From NCBI GenBank assembly GCA_964526295.1, contig CAZGKW010000025.1:1-64000 (forward strand): a stretch of DNA of 64,000 nt. The letters run 5' to 3'. How positions within the stretch are numbered: position 1 is the first letter of the stretch; every line of letters starts with the position of its first letter. The notes under the pieces are model-generated. The model worked only from the letters and a program-made list of their open reading frames with translations, searched no databases and was not told the origin of the DNA. Shown here one piece after another: positions 23,958 through 32,683 of this stretch. This DNA is from CAZGKW01 sp964526295 (lineage in GTDB: Bacteria > Planctomycetota > Phycisphaerae > FEN-1346). A program made the position numbers and the translations under genes.

Positions 23958-25195
23958 GTCGTGTACTCGGCGTTGATCTTGACGTAATCGTAGGAGAGGT
24001 CGCAGCCGAGGTAGCGGGCCCGGCCCTCGCCCGCGCCCAGGTCGAGGCGGACGGCGACCTCGTCGGCGGCCATGGCGTCTTTGAGTGCCCCGGCGTCGGC
24101 GGCGACGGGCGTCCCGCCGTCGAAGACGAGGACGCCGCCGATCGTGAGCCGCATCGTTTCGGGTCCGCTCGAGAGGCCCGCCGCGCCGGCGGCCGAGACG
24201 ATGCGTCCCCAGTTGGGGTCGCCGCCGAAGAACGCGCACTTGACGAGGGGGCTTCCCGCGACGGCCCGTGCGGCCCGGCGGGCCTCCTCATCGGTCGCGG
24301 CGCCCACGACGTGGACTTGGATGACCTTCGTGCCGCCCTCGGCGTCGGCGGCGATCTGGCGGGCGAGGTCGTCGCAGACGGCCTCCAGGGCGGCCGCGAA
24401 CCGCTCCGCTTCGGCCGTGCCGGCCACGACCTCCTCGGGCACGCCCTGCATGGCGAACCCGCTGGCCAGGACGGCCATCGTGTCACTGGTCGACATGTGT
24501 CCGTCAATAGTGAGGCAGTTGTACGTCCGGTCGACGGCCCGGCGGAGGGCGTCGCGCAGAAAGCCCGTCTCGACGGCGGCGTCGGTCGAGAGGAACGAAA
24601 GCGTCGTCGCCATGTTCGGCTCGATCATCCCGACGCCCTTCGTCGCCCCGGCGAGCGTGACCGAGCGGCCGGCCAGGTCGAAGCGGACCCCCGCCTGCTT
24701 GGCGACCGTGTCGGTGGTTAGGATGGCCTCGGCGAAGGCGGCGTCGGCGTCGTGCCCGGCCGCCAGGGCGGCGCACGCCTGCGTGATTCCGCCGCGGACC
24801 TTGTCCATCGGCAGGGTCCGGCCGATAACGCCCGTCTGGGCGATGAGGAAGGCCTCCGGCGGGCAGCCGACCGCCTCGCCCGCGAGGCGGGTCATCTCCC
24901 GGGCGTCGGCCAGGCCGGCCTCGCCCGTGCAGGCGTTGGAGTTGCCGCTCGAGACGACCACGCCCCGCATCGTCGGGCGGGCGGCGAGGTGCTCCCGGCT
25001 GACCTCGACCGGCGCGCCGCGGACGGCGTTCGTGGTGAAGACGGCGGCGGCGTCGGCGTCGATCTTGCAGACGAGCACCGCCAGGTCGGGTTTGCCGCTC
25101 TCCTTGATGCCGCAGGCCGCCGCCCCGGCCCGGAAGCCCTTGGCGGCGGTGACGCCGAGCGTCCGATCGATGATGAACTCGTCGGGCCCGCTCAT
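23954..25195 (-). CDS. argJ: Glutamate N-acetyltransferase / amino-acid acetyltransferase ArgJ
   Basis: A 413-residue ArgJ. The self-cleavage site is in KGVGMIEPNMATTLSFL; the nucleophile should be Thr197, new N-terminus of the beta chain. VVVSSGNSNACTGEAG and NWGRIVSAAGAAG are further family blocks. It transfers acetyl between acetylornithine and glutamate (and may also use acetyl-CoA) in arginine synthesis. It is coupled to argC by a 4-base ATGA overlap. Confidence 0.96.
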   Translation of the reverse strand: MSGPDEFIIDRTLGVTAAKGFRAGAAACGIKESGKPDLAVLVCKIDADAAAVFTTNAVRGAPVEVSREHLAARPTMRGVVVSSGNSNACTGEAGLADAREMTRLAGEAVGCPPEAFLIAQTGVIGRTLPMDKVRGGITQACAALAAGHDADAAFAEAILTTDTVAKQAGVRFDLAGRSVTLAGATKGVGMIEPNMATTLSFLSTDAAVETGFLRDALRRAVDRTYNCLTIDGHMSTSDTMAVLASGFAMQGVPEEVVAGTAEAERFAAALEAVCDDLARQIAADAEGGTKVIQVHVVGAATDEEARRAARAVAGSPLVKCAFFGGDPNWGRIVSAAGAAGLSSGPETMRLTIGGVLVFDGGTPVAADAGALKDAMAADEVAVRLDLGAGEGRARYLGCDLSYDYVKINAEYTT

Positions 25196-26205
25196 TGGAG
25201 TCCCGCCGTTTCGTCGTGGCCGAACATCAGGTTCATGTTCTGGAGGGCCTGGCCGGCGGCGCCCTTCGTCAGGTTGTCGACGACGGCGCTGATGACCGCC
25301 CACGAGCCGGCCACGGTGGGATACACGTGGACGTAATTCGTCGAGGCGATATGTTTCGTGGCGGGCGGCTGGTCCCGCACCACCACGAAGGGCTCGCCGT
25401 CGTACGCCGCGTGGTACAGCTCGGCCACCTGGCCGGCCTCCAGCGGCGAGAGGAGCCGGGCGTAGATCGTCGACTCGATGCCCCGGTCCATCGGCGCGAG
25501 GTGCGGCACGAAGAGCACGTCCATCTCGGTGGCGGCGATCCGGGAGAGCTGCTCGGCGATCTCCGGTTGGTGCCGATGGAGGCCGATCGCGTACGCGACG
25601 AGCGACTCGTTGCACTCCGGGTAGTGCGTCAGGAGCTTCGGCGTGCGGCCCGCCCCCGAGACGCCGCTCTTGGAATCGACCACGATGTGGTCGGGCGAGA
25701 CCAGCCCCTCCCGCACCAGCGGCGCGAGGCCCAGGATCGCGCTGGTCGGATAGCACCCCGGATTGGCGATCAGCCGGGCGGCGCGAATCTCGTCGCGATA
25801 GAGCTCCGGCAGGCCGTAGACGGCGTGCTCCAGGTTGGCCTCGTCGGCCGGCGTGCCGTAGACCTTCTCATACAGGCCCGGCGTCCGCAGGCGGTAGTCG
25901 GCCGAAAAGTCGATGACGCGGGCCCCGGCCTCCAGCAGGGGCGGCACGTACTGGAGGCTGACCGTGTGGGGCAGGGCGAGGAAGACGGCCTCGCACTCGC
26001 CGGCCATCGGTTTCGGGTCGGCGGGCCGGACCTCCAGGTCGAGCCGCCCGGCGAACTGGGGAAACAGGGCCTCGATGGGCCCGCACTTCTCGGGCAGGTC
26101 CGCCAGGGCCGCCAGCTCGACGCCCGGGTGAGAGATCAGGAGCCGCATCAGGTCCCCGGCGGCATAGCCGCTGGCCCCGATGATACCGACACGCGTCGTG
26201 GACAT
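25192..26205 (-). CDS. argC: N-acetyl-gamma-glutamyl-phosphate reductase
   Basis: A 337-residue reductase of the arginine pathway. The nucleotide-binding start is VGIIGASGYAAGDLMRLL, the catalytic cysteine is Cys151 in ANPGCYPT, and VVDSKSGVSGAGR and HRHQPEI complete the family pattern. It heads the argC-argJ-amidohydrolase unit. The other arginine genes are not in the window. Confidence 0.97.
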   Translation of the reverse strand: MSTTRVGIIGASGYAAGDLMRLLISHPGVELAALADLPEKCGPIEALFPQFAGRLDLEVRPADPKPMAGECEAVFLALPHTVSLQYVPPLLEAGARVIDFSADYRLRTPGLYEKVYGTPADEANLEHAVYGLPELYRDEIRAARLIANPGCYPTSAILGLAPLVREGLVSPDHIVVDSKSGVSGAGRTPKLLTHYPECNESLVAYAIGLHRHQPEIAEQLSRIAATEMDVLFVPHLAPMDRGIESTIYARLLSPLEAGQVAELYHAAYDGEPFVVVRDQPPATKHIASTNYVHVYPTVAGSWAVISAVVDNLTKGAAGQALQNMNLMFGHDETAGLQ

Positions 26206-26269
26206 AGGACCACCTCGCCTTCGTGTGGGACGCCCGGATTGTAGGCGGGCCGGCGGCGGCCGTCGCGTG

Positions 26270-26306
26270 AAAAAAGACGACGAGCGGCCCGCTGCCGAGC
26301 CGCTCG
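26270..26306 (-). terminator. Rho-independent terminator after rpsI
   Basis: Read on the minus strand: CGAGCGGC (26306-26299), a 10-base loop, GCCGCTCG (26288-26281), then a short spacer and TTTTTT (26275-26270). Perfect 8-bp stem plus U-run, 34 bases after the rpsI stop. Confidence 0.75.
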
Positions 26307-26339
26307 CCGGAAAGGTCGTTCGCTGCGTGCGGAGGGCGG

Positions 26340-26765
26340 TTACCGCTTGGAGAACTGGAAGCTGCGCCTGGCGCCGGCCTTGCCATACTTTTTCCGCTCG
26401 CGCATCCGGGGGTCCCGGGTGAGGAACTTGCCGTCGCGAAGGGCCTGCTCCATCGCGGGGTCGGCCTTTCGGAGGGCCCGGGCGATGCCGAGCTTGACGG
26501 CGTCGGCCTGGCCGGTCTGCCCGCCGCCTTTGGCGCCGACGAGGATGTCGTAGGTCTGGAGCTGTCCGGTGGCCACCAGCGGGCTGCGGACGCTGCGGCG
26601 GTCCTTCTCCTCGTGGAAGTAGTCGTCGACCTCGCGGCCGTTGATGAGGAGCTTCCCGTCGCCGAGCATGAGCCGGACGCGGGCGATCGAAGTCTTGCGT
26701 CGTCCCGTGCCCCACATGGGGTTGGCCTTCGTGATCTCGGGGGCCAGTTCGGTCACGTCTGTCAC
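26340..26765 (-). CDS. rpsI: 30S ribosomal protein S9
   Basis: A 141-residue S9 with the full pattern: GTGRRKTSIARVRL near the start, VGAKGGGQTGQADAVKLGIARAL split here across the middle, and the C-terminal SFQFSKR, the lysine-arginine tail that reaches the ribosomal P site. It follows rplM, the standard order. Confidence 0.97.
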   Translation of the reverse strand: MTDVTELAPEITKANPMWGTGRRKTSIARVRLMLGDGKLLINGREVDDYFHEEKDRRSVRSPLVATGQLQTYDILVGAKGGGQTGQADAVKLGIARALRKADPAMEQALRDGKFLTRDPRMRERKKYGKAGARRSFQFSKR

Positions 26766-26816
26766 CTCCTGCGGGCCGCGGCCGCTGCGGGGGGGGGCGG
26801 GCCGGTTCGTCTTCGA

Positions 26817-27251
26817 TTACGCCTCCAGCGGCTTGGGCTGCTGGGCCTGGTGGGGGTGCTCGCCCCCCGCGTAGACCTTGAGCTTCTTGAACATCTGCCG
26901 GCCGAGCCGCCCCTTGGGCAGCATCCGGCGGACGGCCAGCTCGACGGGCCGCGTCGGGTGCTTCTGGAGCATCTCCTCGAACGAGAGGACCTTCCGGCCG
27001 CCCGGATGGTACGTGTACCAGTCGTACTCCTTGGCGGCCCGCTTGTTGCCGCTGACGCGGACCCTCTCGGCGTTGACGACGATGACGAAGTCGCCGGTGT
27101 CCTGGTTGGGGGTGTAGGAGGGGCGGTGCTTGCCCATGAGGATCGGAGCGATCCGGGCCGCCAGGCGCCCCAGCACCTGGTCGTCGGCATCGACGACCCA
27201 CCAGGTCCGGTCGACCTCGTCGGCCCTGACGAACTGGGTCTTGGCGTTCAT
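26817..27251 (-). CDS. rplM: 50S ribosomal protein L13
   Basis: A 144-residue L13: WWVVDADDQVLGRLAARIA, GKHRPSYTPNQDTGDFVIVV and GRLGRQMFKKLKVYAGGEHPH are all as expected. The ATG at 27251 is the family start. It is expressed from a strong promoter about 110 bases upstream. Confidence 0.97.
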   Translation of the reverse strand: MNAKTQFVRADEVDRTWWVVDADDQVLGRLAARIAPILMGKHRPSYTPNQDTGDFVIVVNAERVRVSGNKRAAKEYDWYTYHPGGRKVLSFEEMLQKHPTRPVELAVRRMLPKGRLGRQMFKKLKVYAGGEHPHQAQQPKPLEA

Positions 27252-27360
27252 CGGTCGGCGTATCTCTTCGGCAAAGGCCCGCCCGGCCCTGAAGGCCGGC
27301 TTGACGACAGGCGGCCAAGCCGCGCCCAGGCGCAGGCATTCCTCAGGCCGCGAACCGGGA

Positions 27361-27389
27361 ACTATAGACGGTTGCGTCCGGCGTGTCAA
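27361..27389 (-). promoter_or_regulatory. Strong sigma-70 promoter of rplM-rpsI
   Basis: On the minus strand TTGACA (27389-27384, perfect), a 17-base spacer and TATAGT (27366-27361, five of six). It leaves a leader of about 100 bases before rplM, room for an autoregulatory structure, though I could not identify one. Confidence 0.8.
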
Positions 27390-27428
27390 GGTCGAATACG
27401 GGGGTTTTCGGCGGGCCGTGGGGAGTGT

Positions 27429-30347
27429 TCAGGTGCCGAACCGGACCTCCGGGGCCCCCATGGGCTGGACCTCGACGCCCACGAACGTCTCGTCCTCGCT
27501 CGGGTCCACCTCGAACCGCAGCCGGACCAGCCACCGGTTCATCCGGCGGGTCAGGATGACCTGGCTCTCGGCGTTGCGGGTGTCGTTCCACTCGAACTGC
27601 TCCAGGAACGTCAGCCGCCACTTCGGATTGATCCGGTAGTCGGCCGAGAGGGTGCTTCGCGACGTGTCCCCGTCCGGGATGTAGCGATGGTCGAGCGAAT
27701 AGCTGAAACGGGGCGACTGGTGGACCGTCAGGCCGGCGGCGAAGAAGTCGAGCACCCCCTCCTCGGTGTTCCAGTTCGTATCGGTCCAGACGTTGGTCGA
27801 GTCGGTGACCCGCATGTTGGTGAGCAGGCCGAGGTGGTTGAAGGCGCGCTTGCCGTCGCGCCTGAGGGGGAACGGGCTGTCCCGGTTGTGGTGGAAGAAG
27901 GCCTCCAGGTCGAGGACGAGCCAGTCGACGGTCCGCCGCCGGTCGGGCGGCCCCCGCTTCGTCTGAAACCGCTGGCGCCACCCCATCTCGACCACGCCGA
28001 CGTCCGTGACGCCCTGCCAGATGGCCGTCCCGGCCTCGGTGACGTCGTACGGGATGAGGTCCTCCATGGGGACGCTGGTGTTGGCCGTGTAGGCCCGCGT
28101 GTCGAAGGTGTGGATGTGCCGGATGCCGTGCAGGTCCCAGAAGTTGCTCCGCACGTCGGGGAAGGGCCGCCAGAGCTGGAGGGCGGCCCGGGCCCCCGCC
28201 CGCCAGTAGAGGCGTGTCCGGCTCCCCTCGCGGGCCAGGTCCTCCTCGAAGTAGGAGTAGCGGACCTCGCCGAACGGCACGACGCCGACCGGGCCCACCT
28301 TCAGCGGCAGGTCCACTTCGTGGATCGTGTCGGCGATCAGCTCGCCGTTCGAGCCCCGGACGCCCGTCCGGTCGTCCGGGCGGAACCGGGCGTAGGCCAC
28401 CTCGCTGTCCTGGAAGTACGTCAGCCGGTCGTCGGCCAGGCTGTGGCCGATGACGTTGTAGCCGACCTGGGGCAGGAACTCCGTCCGGGTGTTGAAGTCG
28501 TTGAGGCGCCACGAATTGAGGAGCGTCAGCGTCTGGTCGGTCGGGAGGCCCGCCTCGTCCTGGGACTGCTTCTTCAGATACAGGAGCGTCTCCTGGGCCT
28601 TCCCCTGCTCGTCCTCCTCCTCGTAGAACTCGTTCAGAAAGTTCGGGTCGCTGAGGTAGGAGAGCTCGAACGTCAGCTCCCAGTCCTCGGGCAGGTAATG
28701 GCGATGCTGCCACCGGACCCGCCCCCGATGCCGGCTCGGCGGCTCGACGTCGACGTCGCCGATGCTGTCCTTGCCGGTGTCGTTGAGGTAGTAGGAAAGG
28801 AACTCGCCGTAGAAGTCCTTGCGGGCGTAGTCGGATTCGACGCCCAGGCCGGGCCCCCGGTCGCTCCAGAAGTCGGCGTTCAGGTGGAAGTCGAACCCCG
28901 GGGGCTCGCGCTCCAGGCCCAGCAGGCGCATCAGGTGCCACTGCGAGGTGATGCCCGTCCCGCGGTTCGACCCGTGCTCGATGCGGACGGTCCGAAGGGC
29001 GGTCTCGCCTTCGGCGAAGTCGCCGCCCATCTCGGGCCACCACGTCAGGGGCACCCGCCGGATGCGGAACTGAAGGTCCTTGCCGGCGAAGCGGACCCGC
29101 CGTTCGGGCAGGGCGGGCTCCTCCTCGAACGGCTCGCCTTCGGCCGGCTCGGCGCTCAGGTCCACCAGCAGCAGCTCGCTCGCCGCGATGTCGTAGTTCG
29201 GAACGCCGAACTCGTCGGTCGTGATCCGGGCGTCCTTGCCGACGAACACCTCCTCGGCGAGCTGACGCAGCTCCTTCGCGTAGTAGTAGACCGGCACGTT
29301 CCGCGCGTAAGAGAACGTCTTGATCTTGGCGTCGACCGCCAAGGCGATGTCGCGGCGGAAATCGTAGTAGAGCCGGCGACAGAAAAACTGCCGGTGGCCG
29401 ACGACCAGGTGGACGCTGCCCTCGAAGTAGGCCTCGGCGGCGACCCCTTCGGTGGCCGAGACGGCCGCCCCGGCGGCCTCGCGGACGGCGTCCTCGGGCG
29501 TCCAGACGACGACCGAGTCGGCCGCCATCTCCATCTCGCCCCGTATCACGATCAGGCCCCCCGTCCACGTGCTCACGCGGACGTCGTCCTCGACCTTGCT
29601 GGTGAAGTTGACCTCGGTCACGGCGTCGCGGGGCACGATCGTGATAGGCTGCGGCACGCGGGCCTCGCGGAGGCCCGGCACGGGGGGCCGCACGGGGGGC
29701 CGCTCGGGCGGCGTGACGGCCAGCGGCTCCTCCATCTGGCCCCGCTCGATGAACTCCCGCCGACGCATCTTGGCCCGCAGGTAGAGCGGCGTCGACTCGG
29801 CCTTCCCTTGGGGCGGCAGCTCCGACTCCAGCCGAAGCGCCGGCACCCCCTGGATGACCAGGAACACCGAATCGTACGTCCGGGTGCTGCCGTCGGGGCG
29901 GCGATGCTCGGCGTCGCTCTCGGCATAGACGCCCAGGGGGGCCCGGCCGGTGGCGGTCGCCGCGCCCTCGTCGAACCAGATGACGCCGTCCCGGGCGATG
30001 ACCCGCTCCTCGCCGTGCTCGACGGCGAACCCGTCGATGACCACCACTACCCGCAGGCCCGGCTCGGCGTACCAGTCGTACATGGCCCGGCCGGAGACGA
30101 CGGCGGGGGGCCCGGCGGGGGCGGCTACAGGCCCGGCCTCGGGCGCGGCGGGCAGCTCGGGCGTCTCGGGCAGGGCGAAGATGCCCGCGTCGGGGTCCGC
30201 GAGGACCGGGGCGGGGGGCTCGGAAGGCTCGGCCGCAGCGAAGTCAGCGGCGCCCACCGTCCGCGGGGCATCGGCTACGGCGGGCGACGGTCCGGCGAGG
30301 GCCGCCAGCAGGGCGGCCACGGCGACGGTTGCCCTGGACTTGGTCAC
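27429..30347 (-). CDS. lptD: LptD/OstA-like outer-membrane protein
   Basis: A 972-residue exported protein with a signal peptide (ATVAVAALLAALAGPSPAVADA). Residues of about 60-470 contain OstA-type beta-strand repeats (RAMYDWYAEPGLRVVVVIDG, VNFTSKVEDDVRVSTWTGGL and similar), and the C-terminal half is a run of alternating aromatic/charged strands like the LptD barrel (RVRWQHRHYLPEDWELTFELSY near 560, SRSTLSADYRINPKWRLTFL near 920). LptD inserts lipopolysaccharide in the outer membrane. The sequence is diverged and somewhat longer than proteobacterial LptD (about 785), so the call rests on architecture rather than close similarity. Confidence 0.72.
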   Translation of the reverse strand: MTKSRATVAVAALLAALAGPSPAVADAPRTVGAADFAAAEPSEPPAPVLADPDAGIFALPETPELPAAPEAGPVAAPAGPPAVVSGRAMYDWYAEPGLRVVVVIDGFAVEHGEERVIARDGVIWFDEGAATATGRAPLGVYAESDAEHRRPDGSTRTYDSVFLVIQGVPALRLESELPPQGKAESTPLYLRAKMRRREFIERGQMEEPLAVTPPERPPVRPPVPGLREARVPQPITIVPRDAVTEVNFTSKVEDDVRVSTWTGGLIVIRGEMEMAADSVVVWTPEDAVREAAGAAVSATEGVAAEAYFEGSVHLVVGHRQFFCRRLYYDFRRDIALAVDAKIKTFSYARNVPVYYYAKELRQLAEEVFVGKDARITTDEFGVPNYDIAASELLLVDLSAEPAEGEPFEEEPALPERRVRFAGKDLQFRIRRVPLTWWPEMGGDFAEGETALRTVRIEHGSNRGTGITSQWHLMRLLGLEREPPGFDFHLNADFWSDRGPGLGVESDYARKDFYGEFLSYYLNDTGKDSIGDVDVEPPSRHRGRVRWQHRHYLPEDWELTFELSYLSDPNFLNEFYEEEDEQGKAQETLLYLKKQSQDEAGLPTDQTLTLLNSWRLNDFNTRTEFLPQVGYNVIGHSLADDRLTYFQDSEVAYARFRPDDRTGVRGSNGELIADTIHEVDLPLKVGPVGVVPFGEVRYSYFEEDLAREGSRTRLYWRAGARAALQLWRPFPDVRSNFWDLHGIRHIHTFDTRAYTANTSVPMEDLIPYDVTEAGTAIWQGVTDVGVVEMGWRQRFQTKRGPPDRRRTVDWLVLDLEAFFHHNRDSPFPLRRDGKRAFNHLGLLTNMRVTDSTNVWTDTNWNTEEGVLDFFAAGLTVHQSPRFSYSLDHRYIPDGDTSRSTLSADYRINPKWRLTFLEQFEWNDTRNAESQVILTRRMNRWLVRLRFEVDPSEDETFVGVEVQPMGAPEVRFGT

Positions 30348-30402
30348 GGCCGTTCCGTGGTTCGCCGAGGTTCCGATGGGCAGGGGGACGACTCCGGGCC
30401 GG

Positions 30403-30432
30403 AGTATAGGCCGGGTTTTGCGAAGGTGTCAA
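30403..30432 (-). promoter_or_regulatory. Sigma-70 promoter of the lptD-like gene
   Basis: On the minus strand TTGACA (30432-30427), an 18-base spacer and TATACT (30408-30403), 56 bases before the start codon. Confidence 0.7.
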
Positions 30433-30462
30433 CCGAAATGCCTACGTCCGCAGGAGGCGGGA

Positions 30463-30544
30463 AAAACGGGACAGTCACCTTTTTCTCGCCGCGACGACGC
30501 GCAGGCTAACCGGTCGCCCGCAAAAAAGGTGACTGTCCCATTTT
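30463..30544. repeat. 82-bp inverted repeat with GGGACAGTCACC arms
   Basis: GGGACAGTCACCTTTTT (30468-30484) faces its complement AAAAAGGTGACTGTCCC (30523-30539), and the arms extend outward by an A-run/T-run with one mismatch. The 37-base centre codes nothing. The right edge lies five bases after the stop of the next minus-strand gene, so it may also act as that gene's terminator. Repeats of this look are, to my recollection, common in bacteria that carry IS200-like or REP-associated transposases; no transposase is present here. Confidence 0.7.
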
Positions 30545-30548
30545 CTAC

Positions 30549-31289
30549 TCAGTCGCCCGGCACGCCGGGGAACAGCTCGCCGGCCGTCGAGCCGCGGGTC
30601 GAACGCGTCGGCTCCGGGGCCGGGCCCGGCGGCCCGTCGTCCCGGGTGGCGGCGTAGATGATCACGCCGACGATCACGCCGACGGCCACGACACCCGCCG
30701 CGATGCCGATCACCAGCGGCCCCTTCTTCGACGACCCGCCGTTGCCCGACCCGCCCATCAGGATGCGTCCGGAGCCCGGTCCGGCGGCGGCATTCACGCG
30801 CTGGCGGACTTTCTTCAGGGGGTCGCCATTGTCGGCGGGAGCGGACGAGACGGCCTGGGCCAGGGCCGCCAGACCCGCTGCGGCGCCCGGATTCGGGCCC
30901 GGCTGAGAGGGCACGTCGGAGGGTGACTGTCTCCGGGGGGTCGGCGGGGGGGCCCCGGCCATGGCTTCCAGGGCGTTGGCGGCGCCGTCCGGGGGGGCCG
31001 CCTCGCGGGCCATCTCCTCCAGGGGCGGGCTTTCCGGCTCGAACCCGGGCCCCTTCGGCGGGGGCGGCTCGACGATCTCGGCGGTCGGGAGGTCCTCTCC
31101 CAGGGCGGGGGCCGGCACCAGACCGCCGCCGCCGTTGACGGCCGACGCCAGGGCTTCGCGGGGGTCGGCGGGGTCGGCGGGCTCCGGCACGCGGAGCTTG
31201 GCGCCACACTGGGAACACTTGGCCAGGCGTCCGGCGTCCTTGGCACGGACTTTCAGGCGTTTTCCGCAGGGACAGTAGAAACGAATCAC
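30549..31289 (-). CDS. Zinc-ribbon protein with C-terminal membrane anchor
   Basis: A 246-residue protein of unknown function. The N-terminus is a zinc ribbon (IRFYCPCGKRLKVRAKDAG followed by CSQCG), then about 130 residues rich in Pro, Ala and Glu, and near the end a single membrane helix (PLVIGIAAGVVAVGVIVGVI) with a short Pro-rich tail. This architecture recurs in planctomycete genomes and in this window parallels the microproteins at 3.7-4.3 kb only in having a ribbon. Topology would place the ribbon in the cytoplasm. Confidence 0.75.
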   Translation of the reverse strand: MIRFYCPCGKRLKVRAKDAGRLAKCSQCGAKLRVPEPADPADPREALASAVNGGGGLVPAPALGEDLPTAEIVEPPPPKGPGFEPESPPLEEMAREAAPPDGAANALEAMAGAPPPTPRRQSPSDVPSQPGPNPGAAAGLAALAQAVSSAPADNGDPLKKVRQRVNAAAGPGSGRILMGGSGNGGSSKKGPLVIGIAAGVVAVGVIVGVIIYAATRDDGPPGPAPEPTRSTRGSTAGELFPGVPGD

Positions 31290-31403
31290 GTCGGGTCTCC
31301 GGTCGGGCAGGGGCCCTTGTGGGCCTTCCGGGGTATTATACGGTTCCGGCGAGCGGGTGCGCAGGGGCGTGGTGCGGGTTCGGTCGGGTCGGTCCGGCGG
31401 GCC

Positions 31404-31982
31404 CTAGTTCAGCCTCATCCGCAGGAAGTTCCTCAGGAGGGTCGGTCCGGGAAGCGTCAGAAAGCTTTCCGGGTGAAACTGGACGCCTTCCAGCGGGTAC
31501 TGGCGATGGCGGATGCCCATAACCTCGCCTTCGTCCGTCCAGGCCGAGACCTCGAACGCTTCCGGGACGTCGTGGCGGCGGACGATGAGGCTGTGGTAAC
31601 GCGTCGCCTCGAACGGGCTTTCGATGCCTTCAAAGATCGTCCTCCCATCGTGATGGATCAGGCTCGTCTTGCCGTGCATCAGTCGGTCGGCCCGCACCAC
31701 GTCGGCGCCGAACGCGAAGGCGATGCACTGGTGACCCAGGCAGACCCCCAGCACCGGGACGCGGCCCGCGAAGTGGCGGATCACCTCGTTCGAGATGCCC
31801 CCTTCGCGCGGCGTGCACGGACCGGGCGAGACGATCACGTGCTCCGGCCCCAGGGCGTCGAGGTCCTCGACGGTCGTCTTGTCGTTGCGGAACACCCGCA
31901 GGTCCGCCCCCGGGTCGATCTCGCCGATCCGCTGGACCAGGTTGTACGTGAACGAATCGTAATTGTCGATCAGGACGATCAT
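31404..31982 (-). CDS. pabA: Anthranilate/aminodeoxychorismate synthase glutamine amidotransferase
   Basis: A 192-residue class I glutamine amidotransferase that supplies ammonia to TrpE or PabB. The catalytic triad is Cys81 (GVCLGHQ), His170 and Glu172 (VQFHPES); LIDNYDSFTYNLVQ and VSPGPCTPREGG are the family's opening and oxyanion blocks. No trpE, pabB or other tryptophan/folate gene is next to it, so it may serve both pathways. The start 31982 lies 15 bases after the DUF6485 gene on the same strand. Confidence 0.92.
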   Translation of the reverse strand: MIVLIDNYDSFTYNLVQRIGEIDPGADLRVFRNDKTTVEDLDALGPEHVIVSPGPCTPREGGISNEVIRHFAGRVPVLGVCLGHQCIAFAFGADVVRADRLMHGKTSLIHHDGRTIFEGIESPFEATRYHSLIVRRHDVPEAFEVSAWTDEGEVMGIRHRQYPLEGVQFHPESFLTLPGPTLLRNFLRMRLN

Positions 31983-31996
31983 CGGCGTGTGTTCGC

Positions 31997-32203
31997 TCAG
32001 ACCCGGTCCTGCATGACCTGGATATAGTGGCGGATGCTGCGGTCGTAGGTCCGTTCGGCCTCGGGGGGGAACAGGCACCCGGGCAGCTCGCCCCGGGCGC
32101 TGTGGCTGGCGATGCACTCGCAGCACACGCCGCGCTTCCCGCATGCCGTGTACGTGCATCCGCACCGGTCCAGGTTGACGGCCTGGTTGGGACAGTCGGC
32201 CAT
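31997..32203 (-). CDS. DUF6485 cysteine-rich small protein
   Basis: A 68-residue protein with eight cysteines (4, 14, 16, 21, 27, 28, 30 and 43) and the pattern CGCTYTACGKRGVCCEC followed by GELPGCLFP, which matches the DUF6485 family. The cysteine layout suggests a metal site. It is the first gene of a two-gene unit with the amidotransferase. Function unknown. Confidence 0.8.
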   Translation of the reverse strand: MADCPNQAVNLDRCGCTYTACGKRGVCCECIASHSARGELPGCLFPPEAERTYDRSIRHYIQVMQDRV

Positions 32204-32244
32204 CGGCGGGACCCCTTTAGTCCGGGAGGCGGCTCGTCAACGGT

Positions 32245-32273
32245 ATCATACGCCACAGATGGGGCCCTGTCAA
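32245..32273 (-). promoter_or_regulatory. Sigma-70 promoter of the DUF6485-pabA unit
   Basis: On the minus strand TTGACA (32273-32268), a 17-base spacer and TATGAT (32250-32245), about 40 bases before the start codon. Confidence 0.75.
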
Positions 32274-32394
32274 ACGGTGCCCGAGGAGATCTTGCCGGCT
32301 CCGCGCTGGGCCCTCGCGGGTGGCCCCAGGCACTGGAAAAGAGCCCGACAAGACGGGGTCCAGCCTCGACCGGCAGGGGGCCCTCGGCCGCTTC

Positions 32395-32566
32395 CATCAC
32401 CAGGTACCGCCTCGCCTGCCACTGCTCGCCGAGACCGACCTCTCCATGCCCGAGGTCGCCCGAGGGTCGGGTTTTCGCTATCCCCAGCGGTTTGAGGAGC
32501 ATCGTCTTCAAACGGGAAACCGGCCTGACGCCGAGCGAGTACCGCGAGCGGCACCGGTCGCGGTAG
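32395..32566 (+). pseudogene. Decayed AraC/XylR-type DNA-binding domain
   Basis: Three reading-frame pieces together give the second half of an AraC-family helix-turn-helix domain: RYRLAC in one frame, then LLAETDLSMPEVARGSGFRY up to about 32495 in a second, then IVFKRETGLTPSEYRERHRS back in the first, ending at TAG 32564-32566. At least two frameshifts break it and the sensor half is missing. It is a gene remnant, not an expressed gene. Confidence 0.7.
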
Positions 32567-32611
32567 ACGCCGCTCGACGGCCTCCCGGCTTCCCCCCCGC
32601 GCGGGGATTCT

Positions 32612-32641
32612 TTGACACGTGGCGTGGGGGCCGTATAGAAT
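32612..32641 (+). promoter_or_regulatory. Sigma-70 promoter of the TPR lipoprotein gene
   Basis: TTGACA (32612-32617) with either TATAGA after 16 bases (32634-32639) or TAGAAT after 18 (32636-32641), about 45 bases before the ATG. Confidence 0.65.
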
Positions 32642-32683
32642 CGCCCCCGGCGGCAAGCGCGGGATGCGGCGAGGGTACGTCCC

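Noticed and set aside
26613..30509. A 1298-codon open frame on the plus strand
   Set aside because: It lies antisense to rpsI, rplM and the lptD-like gene, has shadow-frame composition and no domain. High GC content makes such long false frames common here.
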